Source: Deltaproteobacteria bacterium Ga0077539
GTDB lineage: Bacteria; Myxococcota_A; Polyangia; Polyangiales; Ga0077539
Reading direction: 5' to 3'
Length of the DNA: 55,203 nucleotides
NCBI GenBank assembly: GCA_001465015.1
Contig: LNEO01000300.1
Coordinates: 1-55,203 of the forward strand
Shown here one piece after another: positions 33,318 through 42,215 of the stretch. The position numbers and the translations under genes are program-made. Every line of letters starts with the position of its first letter. The first letter of the stretch is position 1. Under the pieces are notes generated by a model. It worked only from the letters and a program-made list of their open reading frames with translations, did not search any database and had not been told where the DNA came from.

Positions 33318-34039
33318 TGTGGAACGACACAATCGATCGGTGGGATCAGGTCTGGGCCGACGTGCAGAGCTACGACGCGGCCACCGTGGCGGATTCGGTC
33401 GCTGACGCGTTCGTGGGGCTCGCCCGGCAACACGGAGCGCTGGTCGTCGTCGAACCCACGCGCACAAGCGCCGACGGACGCGAGCTGCCGCCGGTCGCGC
33501 GCTGGGCCGGTGGAAGCGGCGAACGAACGTACGCGGACGTCAGCTCGGTGCTGAGCGCGAAGCTCACCGCGTTGTTTCCTCACTGGTACGGCCGCCGCGC
33601 CTGGCGCGTAGGCAACGAGACGTTCGGCGGGTGCTTCTGCCACTCGTTGCCGGGTGCGTTGTCCGCGGGACCGCGCGAGGGCGCGAAATGGGTCACGACC
33701 GAGCTCGAGCACATGCTCAGCGCGCTTCGTCAGTGGGCCCCGCACATCGCGCGGGTCGAGCAATGTGAGAGTCGCGCCGAGCGTCCGATGGTGGCGCACG
33801 AGGCGACGCTCGCGATGATCGACGTGATGATCGACTCTGGCTGGCTCAGCGAGAGCTGGTACGGGTTCGTCGACGACGGCGTGCGGTGGATGTTGCACGC
33901 GGCGACGGGTCTCTCTCCCAACGAGCGGCCGATCGCGGACATCGCGTCGCACAGCTTCTCGTTTACGAGCTGGACCGGTCCGAGCGACGCCCAGAAGAGC
34001 CGCTTTGCCGACGCGGTCGCAGCGCTGCTCGAAGGCTAG
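33317..34039 (+). CDS. Hypothetical protein coupled to Fic
   Basis: 240-aa soluble protein of unknown family. It is rich in Trp/His and has a Cys pair (GGCFCHSLPG). No signal peptide or membrane helix. The ATG at 33317 shares a base with the Fic stop (TGATG), so it depends on Fic translation. That arrangement suits an antitoxin/inhibitor, a substrate or an accessory factor of the Fic protein, but nothing in the sequence proves this. Confidence 0.72.
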   Translation: MWNDTIDRWDQVWADVQSYDAATVADSVADAFVGLARQHGALVVVEPTRTSADGRELPPVARWAGGSGERTYADVSSVLSAKLTALFPHWYGRRAWRVGNETFGGCFCHSLPGALSAGPREGAKWVTTELEHMLSALRQWAPHIARVEQCESRAERPMVAHEATLAMIDVMIDSGWLSESWYGFVDDGVRWMLHAATGLSPNERPIADIASHSFSFTSWTGPSDAQKSRFADAVAALLEG

Positions 34040-34045
34040 CGGCGC

Positions 34046-34996
34046 TCAGCGCGCGAAGGTCATGTTGGCGCGGATGTTGGCGCCCGTTCCGCTGTTGCGA
34101 AAGCGCTGCGCGCGGATCGCCGCGCCGAGGCAGTCGCCCATGAGCGCGATCGGCTCGACCGACGCGGTCCAAGCCGCGCCCTCGACCTCGCCGTTGGGTC
34201 GCAGGGTGATTCGCATGTCACCGGCGCCCGCCGCGGAGCGCGCGCGTCGCAGGGTGGTCGCGTAGCACGCCTGCATCGCAGGCAGCGCGACGGCGAGCTG
34301 ATTGCGCACCTCTGCATCAGTGAGCACTCCGCGCGCTGCTTCGGCGGAGGTTGCCGCTGCCGCAGCCGGTGCGTTGCGCGCGGGCGGACGCACTTCGATC
34401 GGCTGCGAGAGGGCGAGCTCGATCGGCGGATTGACGAACGAATAGCTGCGTCTCACGACGGCGCCGGGGTAGCGCATCCCCGTGAAGCGCACCGCGCGCA
34501 TCGCGGTCTCGATGCACGAGCGCGCCTGCGCGAGGCCTCCGTCGCCTTCGACGCGCACATCGAGCCGCGAGACGACGTTGGCGCTCGACACCGCAAACTC
34601 GACGCTCACTCGGCCTGCGGCCTCGGGGGCGGTCGACAGGATCTCGTCGTAGCAACGGGCGAGCGCTCCGTGTTGCGCGTCGAGCAAAGCGCGAACGGCG
34701 GCGCTGGCGCCCGACTCCGCCGCAGGGGCTGCGGAAGCCGCAGGGGCCGCGGCGGCAGCGTCCGTGGCGGCGCCGGCCTCTGCGTCGGTCGTCGAGCTCG
34801 CGACCGGTGCGGTTGTGTCGCTCGGCGCGGTTGTGTCGCTCGGCGCGGCGGTGTCCGTCCGCTTGACCGTGGTGGCCTCGAACGAGATCGTCTCGGGAAC
34901 GGGGGGAGCCGATACGACCGGCGGCGTGCGACTGCAATGCGCGAACAGCGCGAGCGCAGCGATCGAAGGGACAGAGCGGGCAACGGTCAGTTTCAT
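34046..34996 (-). CDS. AgmX/PglI-like C-terminal domain lipoprotein
   Basis: 316-aa exported lipoprotein. The signal ends LALFAHC (His at the lipobox -1 position, as in the glycosidase at 14287). An Ala/Thr/Pro/Ser-rich spacer includes a perfect repeat (SDTTAP twice). Two similar domains follow, each with a Cys-x-Cys-type pattern: LARCYDEIL then SCIETAMRAVRFTG, and MQACYATTL then DCLGAAIRAQRF. This is the layout of the TonB-C-like AgmX/PglI domains found in myxobacterial envelope and gliding proteins. Divergent from the helicase gene, 87 bp apart. Confidence 0.72.
   Translation of the reverse strand: MKLTVARSVPSIAALALFAHCSRTPPVVSAPPVPETISFEATTVKRTDTAAPSDTTAPSDTTAPVASSTTDAEAGAATDAAAAAPAASAAPAAESGASAAVRALLDAQHGALARCYDEILSTAPEAAGRVSVEFAVSSANVVSRLDVRVEGDGGLAQARSCIETAMRAVRFTGMRYPGAVVRRSYSFVNPPIELALSQPIEVRPPARNAPAAAAATSAEAARGVLTDAEVRNQLAVALPAMQACYATTLRRARSAAGAGDMRITLRPNGEVEGAAWTASVEPIALMGDCLGAAIRAQRFRNSGTGANIRANMTFAR
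34809..34844. repeat. 18-bp perfect tandem repeat (two copies)
   Basis: Two exact head-to-tail copies of an 18-bp unit followed by a degenerate third copy, in the low-complexity Thr/Ala/Pro/Ser spacer of the AgmX-like lipoprotein. Copy number may vary between strains without breaking the frame. Confidence 0.75.
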
Positions 34997-35083
34997 CGTG
35001 GGCGATGGTAGGGTGGTACCCGAAGCCAAAGCCGCCGAAAAGTGCGCTTCGTCGCGGCGGTCGGTGTACGGGGGAGGACGCTC

Positions 35084-37114
35084 ATGGCGTTTCCGCTGAA
35101 CCCTGCGCAAAAGGCTGCCGTCGAGCACTCTGGCGGTCCGTTGTTGATCATCGCTGGCGCCGGCTCGGGCAAGACCCGGGTGATCACGCAGCGGATCACG
35201 CGACTCATTCAACAAGGCAACCTGCCGTCGACGATCTTCGCGGTGACCTTCACCAACAAGGCCTCGGCGGAGATGGCCGAGCGCCTCGAGCATCAGGTGG
35301 GCAAGATCGCCCACGAGGTGTGGATCAGCACGTTTCACGCGCTCGGCGCGGAGATCGTGCGCCGCGAGGCCAAGCACGTCGCCGCGGGCGAGCGCTTCGT
35401 GGTGTACGACGCGGCCGACACGCTCGGCGTGGTCAAAGAGATCCTGCGAGAGCTCAAGCTGGCCAACAAGAGCCTCGACGCAGGGGCGATCCTCGCGCGG
35501 ATTTCGCACGCCAAGAACGCGCTCATCGACGTGGACAAGATGCCGGTCGAGAGCGACTACGACGAGGTCGCGGTGCGCGCGTTTCCTCGGTACGTCTCGA
35601 CGATGAAGCGCCTCAACGCGCTGGATTTCGACGATCTGATCCTCGTTCCGCTGCGGCTCTTGCGGGAGGTCAAAGAGATCCGCGAGCGTTGGCACCAGCA
35701 GGCGAGGCACCTGCTCGTCGACGAGTTTCAAGACACCTCGATCGCGCAGCTCTTGTTCGTGCAGGCGCTCGCGGGGCCTCGCAAAGAGGTGTTCTGCGTC
35801 GGCGACGACGATCAGAGCATCTACGGCTGGCGCGGGGCCGAGGTGAAGAACGTCATCGATTTCGCCAAGTACTTTCCCGGCGCCAAGACCGTCGCGCTCG
35901 AGCAGAACTACCGCTCGCGGCAGCCGATCCTCGACGTCGCCAACGCCGCCATCGCGCCGAGCGAGCGCGCGTATCCGAAGAAGCTGTTCAGCGACAAGAA
36001 GCAGGGCGAAAAGCCGGTCCTGGTCGAGTGCGACAACCACGAGAGCGAGGTTCGCTTCGTGATGGACACGATGCAGCTCGCGCTGCGCGACGGGCTGAAG
36101 CGCTCGGACATCGCTGTGCTCTACCGCTCCAACGGGCTCGCCAAGCCCTTCGAAGAGGCCCTTCGCCTCGCGAACATCCCCTACAAGCTCATCGGCGGAA
36201 CGAGCTTCTACGAGCGTCGCGAAGTGAAGGACCTGTCCGCGTACCTTCGCCTCGCGGTGCACCTTCAGGACGACATCTCCTTTCGGCGAGTGGTCAACTA
36301 CCCCACGCGAGGCATCGGCGAGACGAGCTTCGAGCGCATCGAGCGCCACGCCCGAGCGCACGGCAAGCACTTGTTCGAGGCGTCCAAGCACTGGCATTCG
36401 ATCAAGGACCTCGACGATCGCGCGGGCCGCTCGCTCGAGGCGTTCGTGAAGACCATCGAGACCGCCAGGACGCAGGTCGAAGAGGGCAAGCCCCTCGTCG
36501 AGACCGCGAAGTGGCTGGCCAACGAGATCGGCCTCTATGCGGACATCATGGCCGCAGGACCGACGGAGGCGACGGCGACCAAGCGCTGGGGAAACATCGA
36601 GGAGTTCTACCGAACGCTCGAGCGCATCCCCTGCACGAGCCTCAAAGAAGCGCGCTCTGCGCTGGCCCGGCTGTCTCTTCGGTTCAGCGAAGAAGAAGAG
36701 GACCCCGGGCAGCAGGTGGTGTTGTCGTCGCTGCACGGCTCCAAGGGTCTCGAGTTCTCGCTGGTGTTTCTCGTCGGCTGCGACGACGGCATCATCCCGC
36801 ACTCGCGCGTGGACAACCCCAAGGCAACCGACATCCAGGGAACGCTCGACCCGGCCGAAGAGCGACGGCTCTTCTATGTGGGCGTGACGCGCGCCAAGGA
36901 CAAGCTCTACATGCTCCGCGCCAAGATGCGCGCGTACCGCGGCGGCGCCAAACCCATGATGGCGACGAGGTTTCTTCGCGATGTTCCGCAGGACCTCTAC
37001 GAGCGACGCTCGTATTCGGGACCGCCAGTGATGGGGACGACGGACATGGCCGCAAAGGCGCGCGCGGCCAGGGAGCTGCTCGCGAAGCTCAAGGGATCGA
37101 CGCCGACTCCGTGA
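35084..37114 (+). CDS. ATP-dependent DNA helicase, Rep/UvrD superfamily I
   Basis: 676-aa SF1A helicase, close in length to Rep (673) and shorter than UvrD/PcrA (about 720). Motifs in order: Q-motif LNPAQKAAVEH; Walker A AGAGSGKT; Ia TFTNKASAEM; II VDEFQDTS; III GDDDQSIYGWRGAE; IV QNYRSRQPIL; V SLHGSKGLEF; VI FYVGVTRAKDKL. It unwinds DNA 3'-5' in replication restart or repair. The ATG at 35084 has GGAGG 7 nt upstream and was preferred over an in-frame ATG at 35042. It stands alone between divergent and convergent neighbours. Confidence 0.93.
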   Translation: MAFPLNPAQKAAVEHSGGPLLIIAGAGSGKTRVITQRITRLIQQGNLPSTIFAVTFTNKASAEMAERLEHQVGKIAHEVWISTFHALGAEIVRREAKHVAAGERFVVYDAADTLGVVKEILRELKLANKSLDAGAILARISHAKNALIDVDKMPVESDYDEVAVRAFPRYVSTMKRLNALDFDDLILVPLRLLREVKEIRERWHQQARHLLVDEFQDTSIAQLLFVQALAGPRKEVFCVGDDDQSIYGWRGAEVKNVIDFAKYFPGAKTVALEQNYRSRQPILDVANAAIAPSERAYPKKLFSDKKQGEKPVLVECDNHESEVRFVMDTMQLALRDGLKRSDIAVLYRSNGLAKPFEEALRLANIPYKLIGGTSFYERREVKDLSAYLRLAVHLQDDISFRRVVNYPTRGIGETSFERIERHARAHGKHLFEASKHWHSIKDLDDRAGRSLEAFVKTIETARTQVEEGKPLVETAKWLANEIGLYADIMAAGPTEATATKRWGNIEEFYRTLERIPCTSLKEARSALARLSLRFSEEEEDPGQQVVLSSLHGSKGLEFSLVFLVGCDDGIIPHSRVDNPKATDIQGTLDPAEERRLFYVGVTRAKDKLYMLRAKMRAYRGGAKPMMATRFLRDVPQDLYERRSYSGPPVMGTTDMAAKARAARELLAKLKGSTPTP

Positions 37115-37128
37115 GTTAAATTTCAGTA

Positions 37129-37141
37129 TGACCTGGGGTCA
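37129..37141. terminator. Small hairpin between convergent genes
   Basis: TGACC-TGG-GGTCA: 5-bp stem, 3-nt loop. Its right arm ends in the complement of the TGA stop of the minus-strand permease. It lies 15 bp after the helicase stop. Weak terminator candidate. Confidence 0.35.
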
Positions 37142-37681
37142 GATCTCGTAGTCTGGCGGGGGGAGCCCGGCGTCGAGGCGCTTCTTGTACTCCTCGGCGA
37201 GCGAGAGCTTCTTCTCGATCTTGCGACCGACGAGGCGCAGCGCGAAGAACGAGACGCCGTAGACGACGAAGACGCTGAGGGTCCCGAGCGCGGCCCACAC
37301 CCTGCGGTCCGAGCGAAAGATCATCGAGCCCGCGATGTAGAGCAGAAACAACGCGAAGAGGATCCGCAGCGCTCGATCGGAGACGAGACCCTTCGCGGCG
37401 AGCGTCGAGCTGGCAAACGCGCCGAGCGAGAACGCCGCGGCCATCAAGAAGGCCGCCGACCAGTCGACGTTGCCGGCGCGCGCGTAGCGGAGCACCGCGA
37501 AGACGCCGATCGGAGGCAGCAGCATCGCGAGGCTCGTGCCGACGGCTCGTTGCTGAGAAAACCCGAACAACATCACGAGCGCTGGGATCACCAGCACGCC
37601 TCCGCCGATGCCGAGCAGGCCGCCGAGGGCGCCGACCGTGCCCCCGACGAGCAGAAACTGCAGCGCACGCAAGACTGTCAC
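37139..37681 (-). CDS. TauE/SafE-like permease, short form
   Basis: 180-aa membrane protein with about four transmembrane helices. It opens with the typical TauE/SafE signature GALGGLLGIGGGVLVIPALV, then RAVGTSLAMLLPP. Full-length family members have seven or eight helices (about 250 aa) formed by a duplicated half; this one holds a single repeat plus a cytoplasmic Lys/Arg/Glu-rich tail (KIEKKLSLAEEYKKRL). It may dimerise to form a sulfite/sulfonate or organic-anion carrier. The GTG start at 37681 gives MTVLRALQFLL; no better start is visible. Confidence 0.75.
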   Translation of the reverse strand: MTVLRALQFLLVGGTVGALGGLLGIGGGVLVIPALVMLFGFSQQRAVGTSLAMLLPPIGVFAVLRYARAGNVDWSAAFLMAAAFSLGAFASSTLAAKGLVSDRALRILFALFLLYIAGSMIFRSDRRVWAALGTLSVFVVYGVSFFALRLVGRKIEKKLSLAEEYKKRLDAGLPPPDYEI

Positions 37682-37686
37682 GATCG

Positions 37687-37730
37687 TGGGACAACCGTAC
37701 GCGAGCCTGCGATGGGCGAGAAGTGTCCCA
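37687..37730. promoter_or_regulatory. Inverted repeat in divergent promoter region
   Basis: TGGGACA (37687-37693) and TGTCCCA (37724-37730) are exact inverted 7-mers whose centres are 37 bp apart, between the divergent permease and kinase genes. Possible looped or dimeric operator; regulator unknown. Confidence 0.3.
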
Positions 37731-37767
37731 ATGAATTCCAGGGTACGCTTGTCGCAGTTCAGCCCGA

Positions 37768-40329
37768 ATGCTCCGCTGTCCCCATTGCACTCGAATCTAC
37801 GACACGCACGTCGAGCGCTGCGAACGGCACGGCGCGCTCGAGCCGTGCGACGCGGTGTTGCTCGGCGACATGCTCGCTCAGTCCGCGTCGGTCCGTCGGG
37901 CCCTCTCTGTCGACGAGGTGCTCGCGTTGCTCGACGCCGCGCTCCGCGCCGACAGCTTCGGCGGCGCGCAGCTGTCGCCCAAGCAGGTCTTCGTCACGAA
38001 GGGCGGCGCGCTGTCGTTCGCTGGGTATGCAGGCAAGCCGCTCGAAGACGCGCTCGACGACGCCCTGCACGACCCGCTCGACGTCTCTCGCGTGAGCGCC
38101 AGCGAGCGCGAGGCGTACCGCGTCGCCGCGCTCGCCTACGAGCTCTTCGCGAAAACGCCCGCGTACTTCGCGAAGAACGCGCGGGCCGTGGTGGTCCGAA
38201 AGCGTCTGGAGTCCGCGCCGTCGCTCGCCGACGTTCGCCCGGATCTGCCGCTGGCCGTGTGCTCGCTCGTGACCGACGCGCTCGACGTGCGCCGCGCGAA
38301 TCAGGGCGCGACCGCGGCGGCGTTTGTCGCAGCGCTGCGCGAGGCCGCGGCGCAGTCTCACGAGTTCGAAGCGGGCGTGGCGTCGGCGTCGGCCGCTCCT
38401 GCGCCCGCGCCCCAGGCTCTGCAAGCGCGCGCAGCGATGGCCCCGAGCGTGATCGCGCCGACGTCGTTCGGCGCTCCGCCGCCCATGGCGATGGAGATGG
38501 CGGCCGCGCCGAGTCGCGCTCGCAGCTCAGTGCTGCCGCTCGTCGCGGTCCTCGCCGCGGTCCTCGTGCTCGCCGGCGTCGCTGGCGCGCTATTCTTGGT
38601 TTCGGGCACGAGCCGGAGGGCCGCGCACGAAGACACGCACAGCGCGATGTCTCTCCCGTCCCCGAACGAACCTTCGCGCCCGCGCGACCAGGGCGAAGCG
38701 TCCCGTCAACCTGGCACGGCTCCGGTCGGCGCGACGACCATGGGTCCAACCAACGCGCCCATGGTCGCTCCCGTGACTGCGAGCCCCGTGGTTTCGACGA
38801 CCGGCGCGAGCCGAGCTGTGACGGTGAGCGGCCGCATCACCAGGCGCGCGCGCGGTGAGCCCGACGCGGCGGACCAAAGCACCGCGCGCACGGACGAAGT
38901 CGCCGCACAGACCGCGGAGGCTGGCGTTGGAGTCGACCTGGAGACGGCGCCTCCCGTCGGAGCGCCCGCTTTGGGGGTCGGCGATGGGCTGCTCACCGCG
39001 CAGACGAGGTCCGACGTTTCGAGGAGCGCCGCAGCTCCGAGCGTTGCCGGGCAGTCGTCGCTCGCCGGACGGAGAACCGCCAGCGGCAAGATCGAGGACG
39101 ACGTTCGGCAGCCGATCAATCGGCCGCGTCCGCAGAGCTCGCCCCGAAGCTGGTTGCCTCTCGCGGCGGTCACCGCGGTCGTCGTTGTTTTGATTTTGTG
39201 CGCACTATTCTTGTTGCGGCGAAATCGCAGGCCTACCGTCGCCCCAGAGCCGATCGTCGTCGCCCCGCAGCCCGCGTCCGACGCGGCCGCGCGGGCCTCG
39301 CTCGTGGCGACGCGCAACTCGATCACCGACAGCGTTCAGGTGCCGCACCCTGCGTATTCGCAGACGTTGCCGGCGTCCGCTGCGACGAGCCCTGGAGGCG
39401 CCGTGGACGCGCTGGCGCGGACCGAAGTCGTGGACTCGACCGGCGTCGGCGCGTCGCGAACGAGCGGCGCCAGGCAGAAACAAACCGCGGATTTTCGCCC
39501 GTTCTCGATCGGGCCCTACGAGTGCTTCGAGCAGCTCGGCGAGGGCGCGATGGGGATCGTCTACAAAGCGCGGCACGAGAAGCTGCGCAGGCTGTGCGCG
39601 GTGAAGGTGCTCGTGCCCGACCTGGCAGAGCGGCCCGACTCCGCCGCGCAGTTTCGGCGAGAAGCCGAGCTGGCCGCGAGCGTCCAGCACCCCAACACTG
39701 TCATCGTGTACGACTTCGGCGAGCTCGAGGGCGGGCTGCTCTACCTCGTGATGGAGCTGCTCGAAGGTCGCACCCTCGAGGCGCTGTTGCGCGAGCGGAG
39801 GCCCTCGCAGACCGAAGCGCTCGAATTGGTCCGGCAGTTGAGCGACGGGCTCGACGCGCTGCACTCGGCAGGGATCGTCCACCAGGACCTCAAGCCGCAA
39901 AACGTCATGGTCCTCGAACGAGAGAGCCCCGACCGATTCTCGGTGAAAATCGTCGATTTCGGTCTGGCGAGGCTCGTCGGCGCCGATCCCATCGAGGCTC
40001 CCTCGGGCGGACGCCGCATCTCGGGAACCCCGCTCTACATGGCCCCCGAGCAGGCTCGCGCCGACGATCGCATCGGACCCAGCGCGGATCTGTTCGCGCT
40101 CGCGGTGGTCGCATACGAGGTCATCGCGGGGATCGCTCCCTTCGAGCTCGATGGGCGCACAGTGTCGCAGGTGGTGCTCGAGCGGGCCTCGGGCAACTAT
40201 CACCCCAGGCCGACGGGGCGCGCGTCGCTGGACTCGCTGTTCGAAGAGGGACTCGCGCAGGACCCCCTGCGGCGGCCGCCGTCTGCGCGGGCGTTTTATG
40301 CGAAGATGAGCGCCGCCGTCGCGGCGTGA
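37768..40329 (+). CDS. Membrane Ser/Thr protein kinase with N-terminal zinc ribbon and pseudokinase-like region
   Basis: 853-aa Hanks-type kinase. Order: zinc ribbon with Cys4, Cys7, Cys18, His21; a region (about 35-200) resembling a degenerate kinase C-lobe without HRD or DFG; TM1 about 255-281; a ~180-residue Pro/Ala/Ser/Thr-rich segment; TM2 about 462-484; and an active-looking kinase domain about 580-845. The latter has the Gly-rich loop LGEGAMGIVYKA, Lys613, HQDLKPQN (705-712), DFG (730-732) and YMAPEQ. HRD is HQD, so it is a non-RD kinase that may not need activation-loop phosphorylation. The linker between the helices would be periplasmic. Confidence 0.85.
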   Translation: MLRCPHCTRIYDTHVERCERHGALEPCDAVLLGDMLAQSASVRRALSVDEVLALLDAALRADSFGGAQLSPKQVFVTKGGALSFAGYAGKPLEDALDDALHDPLDVSRVSASEREAYRVAALAYELFAKTPAYFAKNARAVVVRKRLESAPSLADVRPDLPLAVCSLVTDALDVRRANQGATAAAFVAALREAAAQSHEFEAGVASASAAPAPAPQALQARAAMAPSVIAPTSFGAPPPMAMEMAAAPSRARSSVLPLVAVLAAVLVLAGVAGALFLVSGTSRRAAHEDTHSAMSLPSPNEPSRPRDQGEASRQPGTAPVGATTMGPTNAPMVAPVTASPVVSTTGASRAVTVSGRITRRARGEPDAADQSTARTDEVAAQTAEAGVGVDLETAPPVGAPALGVGDGLLTAQTRSDVSRSAAAPSVAGQSSLAGRRTASGKIEDDVRQPINRPRPQSSPRSWLPLAAVTAVVVVLILCALFLLRRNRRPTVAPEPIVVAPQPASDAAARASLVATRNSITDSVQVPHPAYSQTLPASAATSPGGAVDALARTEVVDSTGVGASRTSGARQKQTADFRPFSIGPYECFEQLGEGAMGIVYKARHEKLRRLCAVKVLVPDLAERPDSAAQFRREAELAASVQHPNTVIVYDFGELEGGLLYLVMELLEGRTLEALLRERRPSQTEALELVRQLSDGLDALHSAGIVHQDLKPQNVMVLERESPDRFSVKIVDFGLARLVGADPIEAPSGGRRISGTPLYMAPEQARADDRIGPSADLFALAVVAYEVIAGIAPFELDGRTVSQVVLERASGNYHPRPTGRASLDSLFEEGLAQDPLRRPPSARAFYAKMSAAVAA

Positions 40330-40396
40330 CGGGCCGAGCTAATCCCGACGAGCGGGGCTGCGCTCTGCGCGGATCTGGGCGACAATCAGCGATCTC

Positions 40397-40416
40397 GCAG
40401 AGGGGGTGCCCTCTGC
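40397..40416. terminator. 8-bp-stem hairpin after the kinase gene
   Basis: GCAGAGGG-GGTG-CCCTCTGC is a perfect 8-bp stem with a 4-nt loop. It is 68 bp after the kinase stop and just before the GGAGG ribosome-binding site of the VWA lipoprotein gene. It may terminate the kinase transcript or form a leader hairpin; no T-tract. Confidence 0.45.
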
Positions 40417-40433
40417 AGACGGAGGCTTCGTCC

Positions 40434-42191
40434 ATGCTTCTCGCGCGAAACAAACTGAGGCTCTCGGTCTTTCTCGGCGCTCTCGCGTCGGTGAGCGCAG
40501 GGTGCTCCGAAGAGCCTGCGATGATGACCTTTCCGGACGGCTCGAGGCCCGACGCCGCCGTCGCGGACTCCTCGCAGCCGCCGCCGTTCGACGGCGCCGG
40601 ACCGATGTGCGTCGACAGCGACATGGACGGGATCGCCGACAACCTCGAGACCTCTGGCGACACCGACAACGACGGAACGCCCAACGCCCGCGACGAAGAC
40701 TCCGACGGCGACGGCTTCAGCGACGAGAGCGAGGGTCGAAGGCGCTATCCGGGCTTCGAGGACATGGCGCTACCCGCGCTGATGTGCGGAGCGCCTCCCG
40801 CGTCGTGCGACAGCGACGCGATCCCCAACTTCATGGACACCGACTCGGATGATGACGGCTTGTCCGACGCCGAAGAGCGAGAGGCGCGCTCGAATCCGTG
40901 CGCGAGCGACACGGACATGGACGGGGTTCCCGACCTGACCGAGCGCGCGGCGGGCAGCGATCCGACCAACCCGGCGAGCATGCCTCCGATGGGGTCTCTG
41001 TACGTCACGCTGCCGCACAGCACGCCGGCCAACCCGTACCCGCATCAGTTTCGTGAGTTCGAGTTTCAGACGCGCATCCGCGCCGCGGACATCATGTTCT
41101 TCGTCGACACGACAGGCTCGATGCAGCGGACGATCGACACGCTGCGCACGACGCTCTCGACGCGCATCGTGATGCCGCTCGTCGCGATGCTCGGCGGCGC
41201 GGACGTGCGCTACGGCGTGGCGGATTTCAGGGACGTTCCTAACGGGACGTACGGCGCGTCGGCGGACTGGATCCTTCGCGTGCGCCAGCGACCCAGCGCC
41301 AACGCGTCGCTCACGCTCACCGCCATCGGCCAGATGCGCGCTGCGCTCGGCGGCGACTGGCCCGAGTCGCAAATCGAGGCGCTCTATCAAGCGCTCGAGG
41401 GCGACGGGATCACCGGACACGAGACCGACGACACGCCCGCGCGCGCGATGGGCGGCGCTGGTTGGGCCGGCCGCGCAAACCGCGACGCGCACTGCGACAG
41501 CATGCCCGGCGCCTACGGATGGGGGTGCTTTCAGACGGGTCGCGTCCCGATCCTCGTGCTGTTCAGCGACGCCGATTGGCACAACGGCGCGTTCGGATCC
41601 TACCCGTACTCGGACATCCGCGGCATGCACAACTATTCGAATCTCCGCTCGGCGATGCTCCGGCGCGGCTCGTACTTCGTCGGCATCGACGTCGGAATGG
41701 GGCGCGACACGTTCGTGCAGTCCGAGCAGCTCGCGAGGGACACAGGCACCCTCGACGCGATGGGCAACCCCATCGTCTTCAACAACCCTGGCGGCGGCCC
41801 CGAGATCGCCGATTCGGTCGTCACCGCGATCACGTCCATCATCAACGGAACGCGGCAGAACATCACCACCCGCACCGACCCCGACCCGATGGAGATGCGC
41901 GTCGCCGCGCCGCGCACCACGGCCGATTTCGTGAAGGCCGTCACGCCCCTGCGAGGAGTGCCCGACGCACCCGCGGGCTTCGACCGCTTCGACGCGACGA
42001 CGTTCTACAACGTCGCGCCCTCGACGCGAGTCACGTTTCGCGTGGACTTTCACAATGATTTTCAGCCTGGAGGCCGCACGGCACAGCTCTTTCGCACGAC
42101 GATCGTCGTGCTCGGCCGCGCGAACTCCGAGGTCGACCGGCGCCCCGTGTTCATCATCGTCCCGGGTTCGGACGCCAACATCCCTGGCTGA
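40434..42191 (+). CDS. VWA-domain lipoprotein with calcium-binding type-3-like repeats
   Basis: 585-aa surface lipoprotein. Signal peptide with lipobox SAGC; then Asp-rich thrombospondin-type-3-like repeats (DSDMDGIADNLE, DTDNDGTPNARDEDSDGDGF, DTDSDDDGLSDAEE) that should bind Ca2+. A von Willebrand A domain starts near residue 220 with the MIDAS motif FFVDTTGSM. It resembles myxobacterial VWA surface proteins implicated in adhesion. ATG 40434 follows GGAGG at 8 nt. Only 24 bp separates it from the next lipoprotein gene on the same strand, so the two likely form an operon. Confidence 0.85.
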   Translation: MLLARNKLRLSVFLGALASVSAGCSEEPAMMTFPDGSRPDAAVADSSQPPPFDGAGPMCVDSDMDGIADNLETSGDTDNDGTPNARDEDSDGDGFSDESEGRRRYPGFEDMALPALMCGAPPASCDSDAIPNFMDTDSDDDGLSDAEEREARSNPCASDTDMDGVPDLTERAAGSDPTNPASMPPMGSLYVTLPHSTPANPYPHQFREFEFQTRIRAADIMFFVDTTGSMQRTIDTLRTTLSTRIVMPLVAMLGGADVRYGVADFRDVPNGTYGASADWILRVRQRPSANASLTLTAIGQMRAALGGDWPESQIEALYQALEGDGITGHETDDTPARAMGGAGWAGRANRDAHCDSMPGAYGWGCFQTGRVPILVLFSDADWHNGAFGSYPYSDIRGMHNYSNLRSAMLRRGSYFVGIDVGMGRDTFVQSEQLARDTGTLDAMGNPIVFNNPGGGPEIADSVVTAITSIINGTRQNITTRTDPDPMEMRVAAPRTTADFVKAVTPLRGVPDAPAGFDRFDATTFYNVAPSTRVTFRVDFHNDFQPGGRTAQLFRTTIVVLGRANSEVDRRPVFIIVPGSDANIPG

Positions 42192-42215
42192 TCGGCGCAG
42201 AGACGGAGAAGCACC

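Noticed and set aside
34809..34844. Tandem repeat as a CRISPR or mobile-element trace
   Set aside because: Two 18-bp copies with no spacers, inside a coding low-complexity linker.
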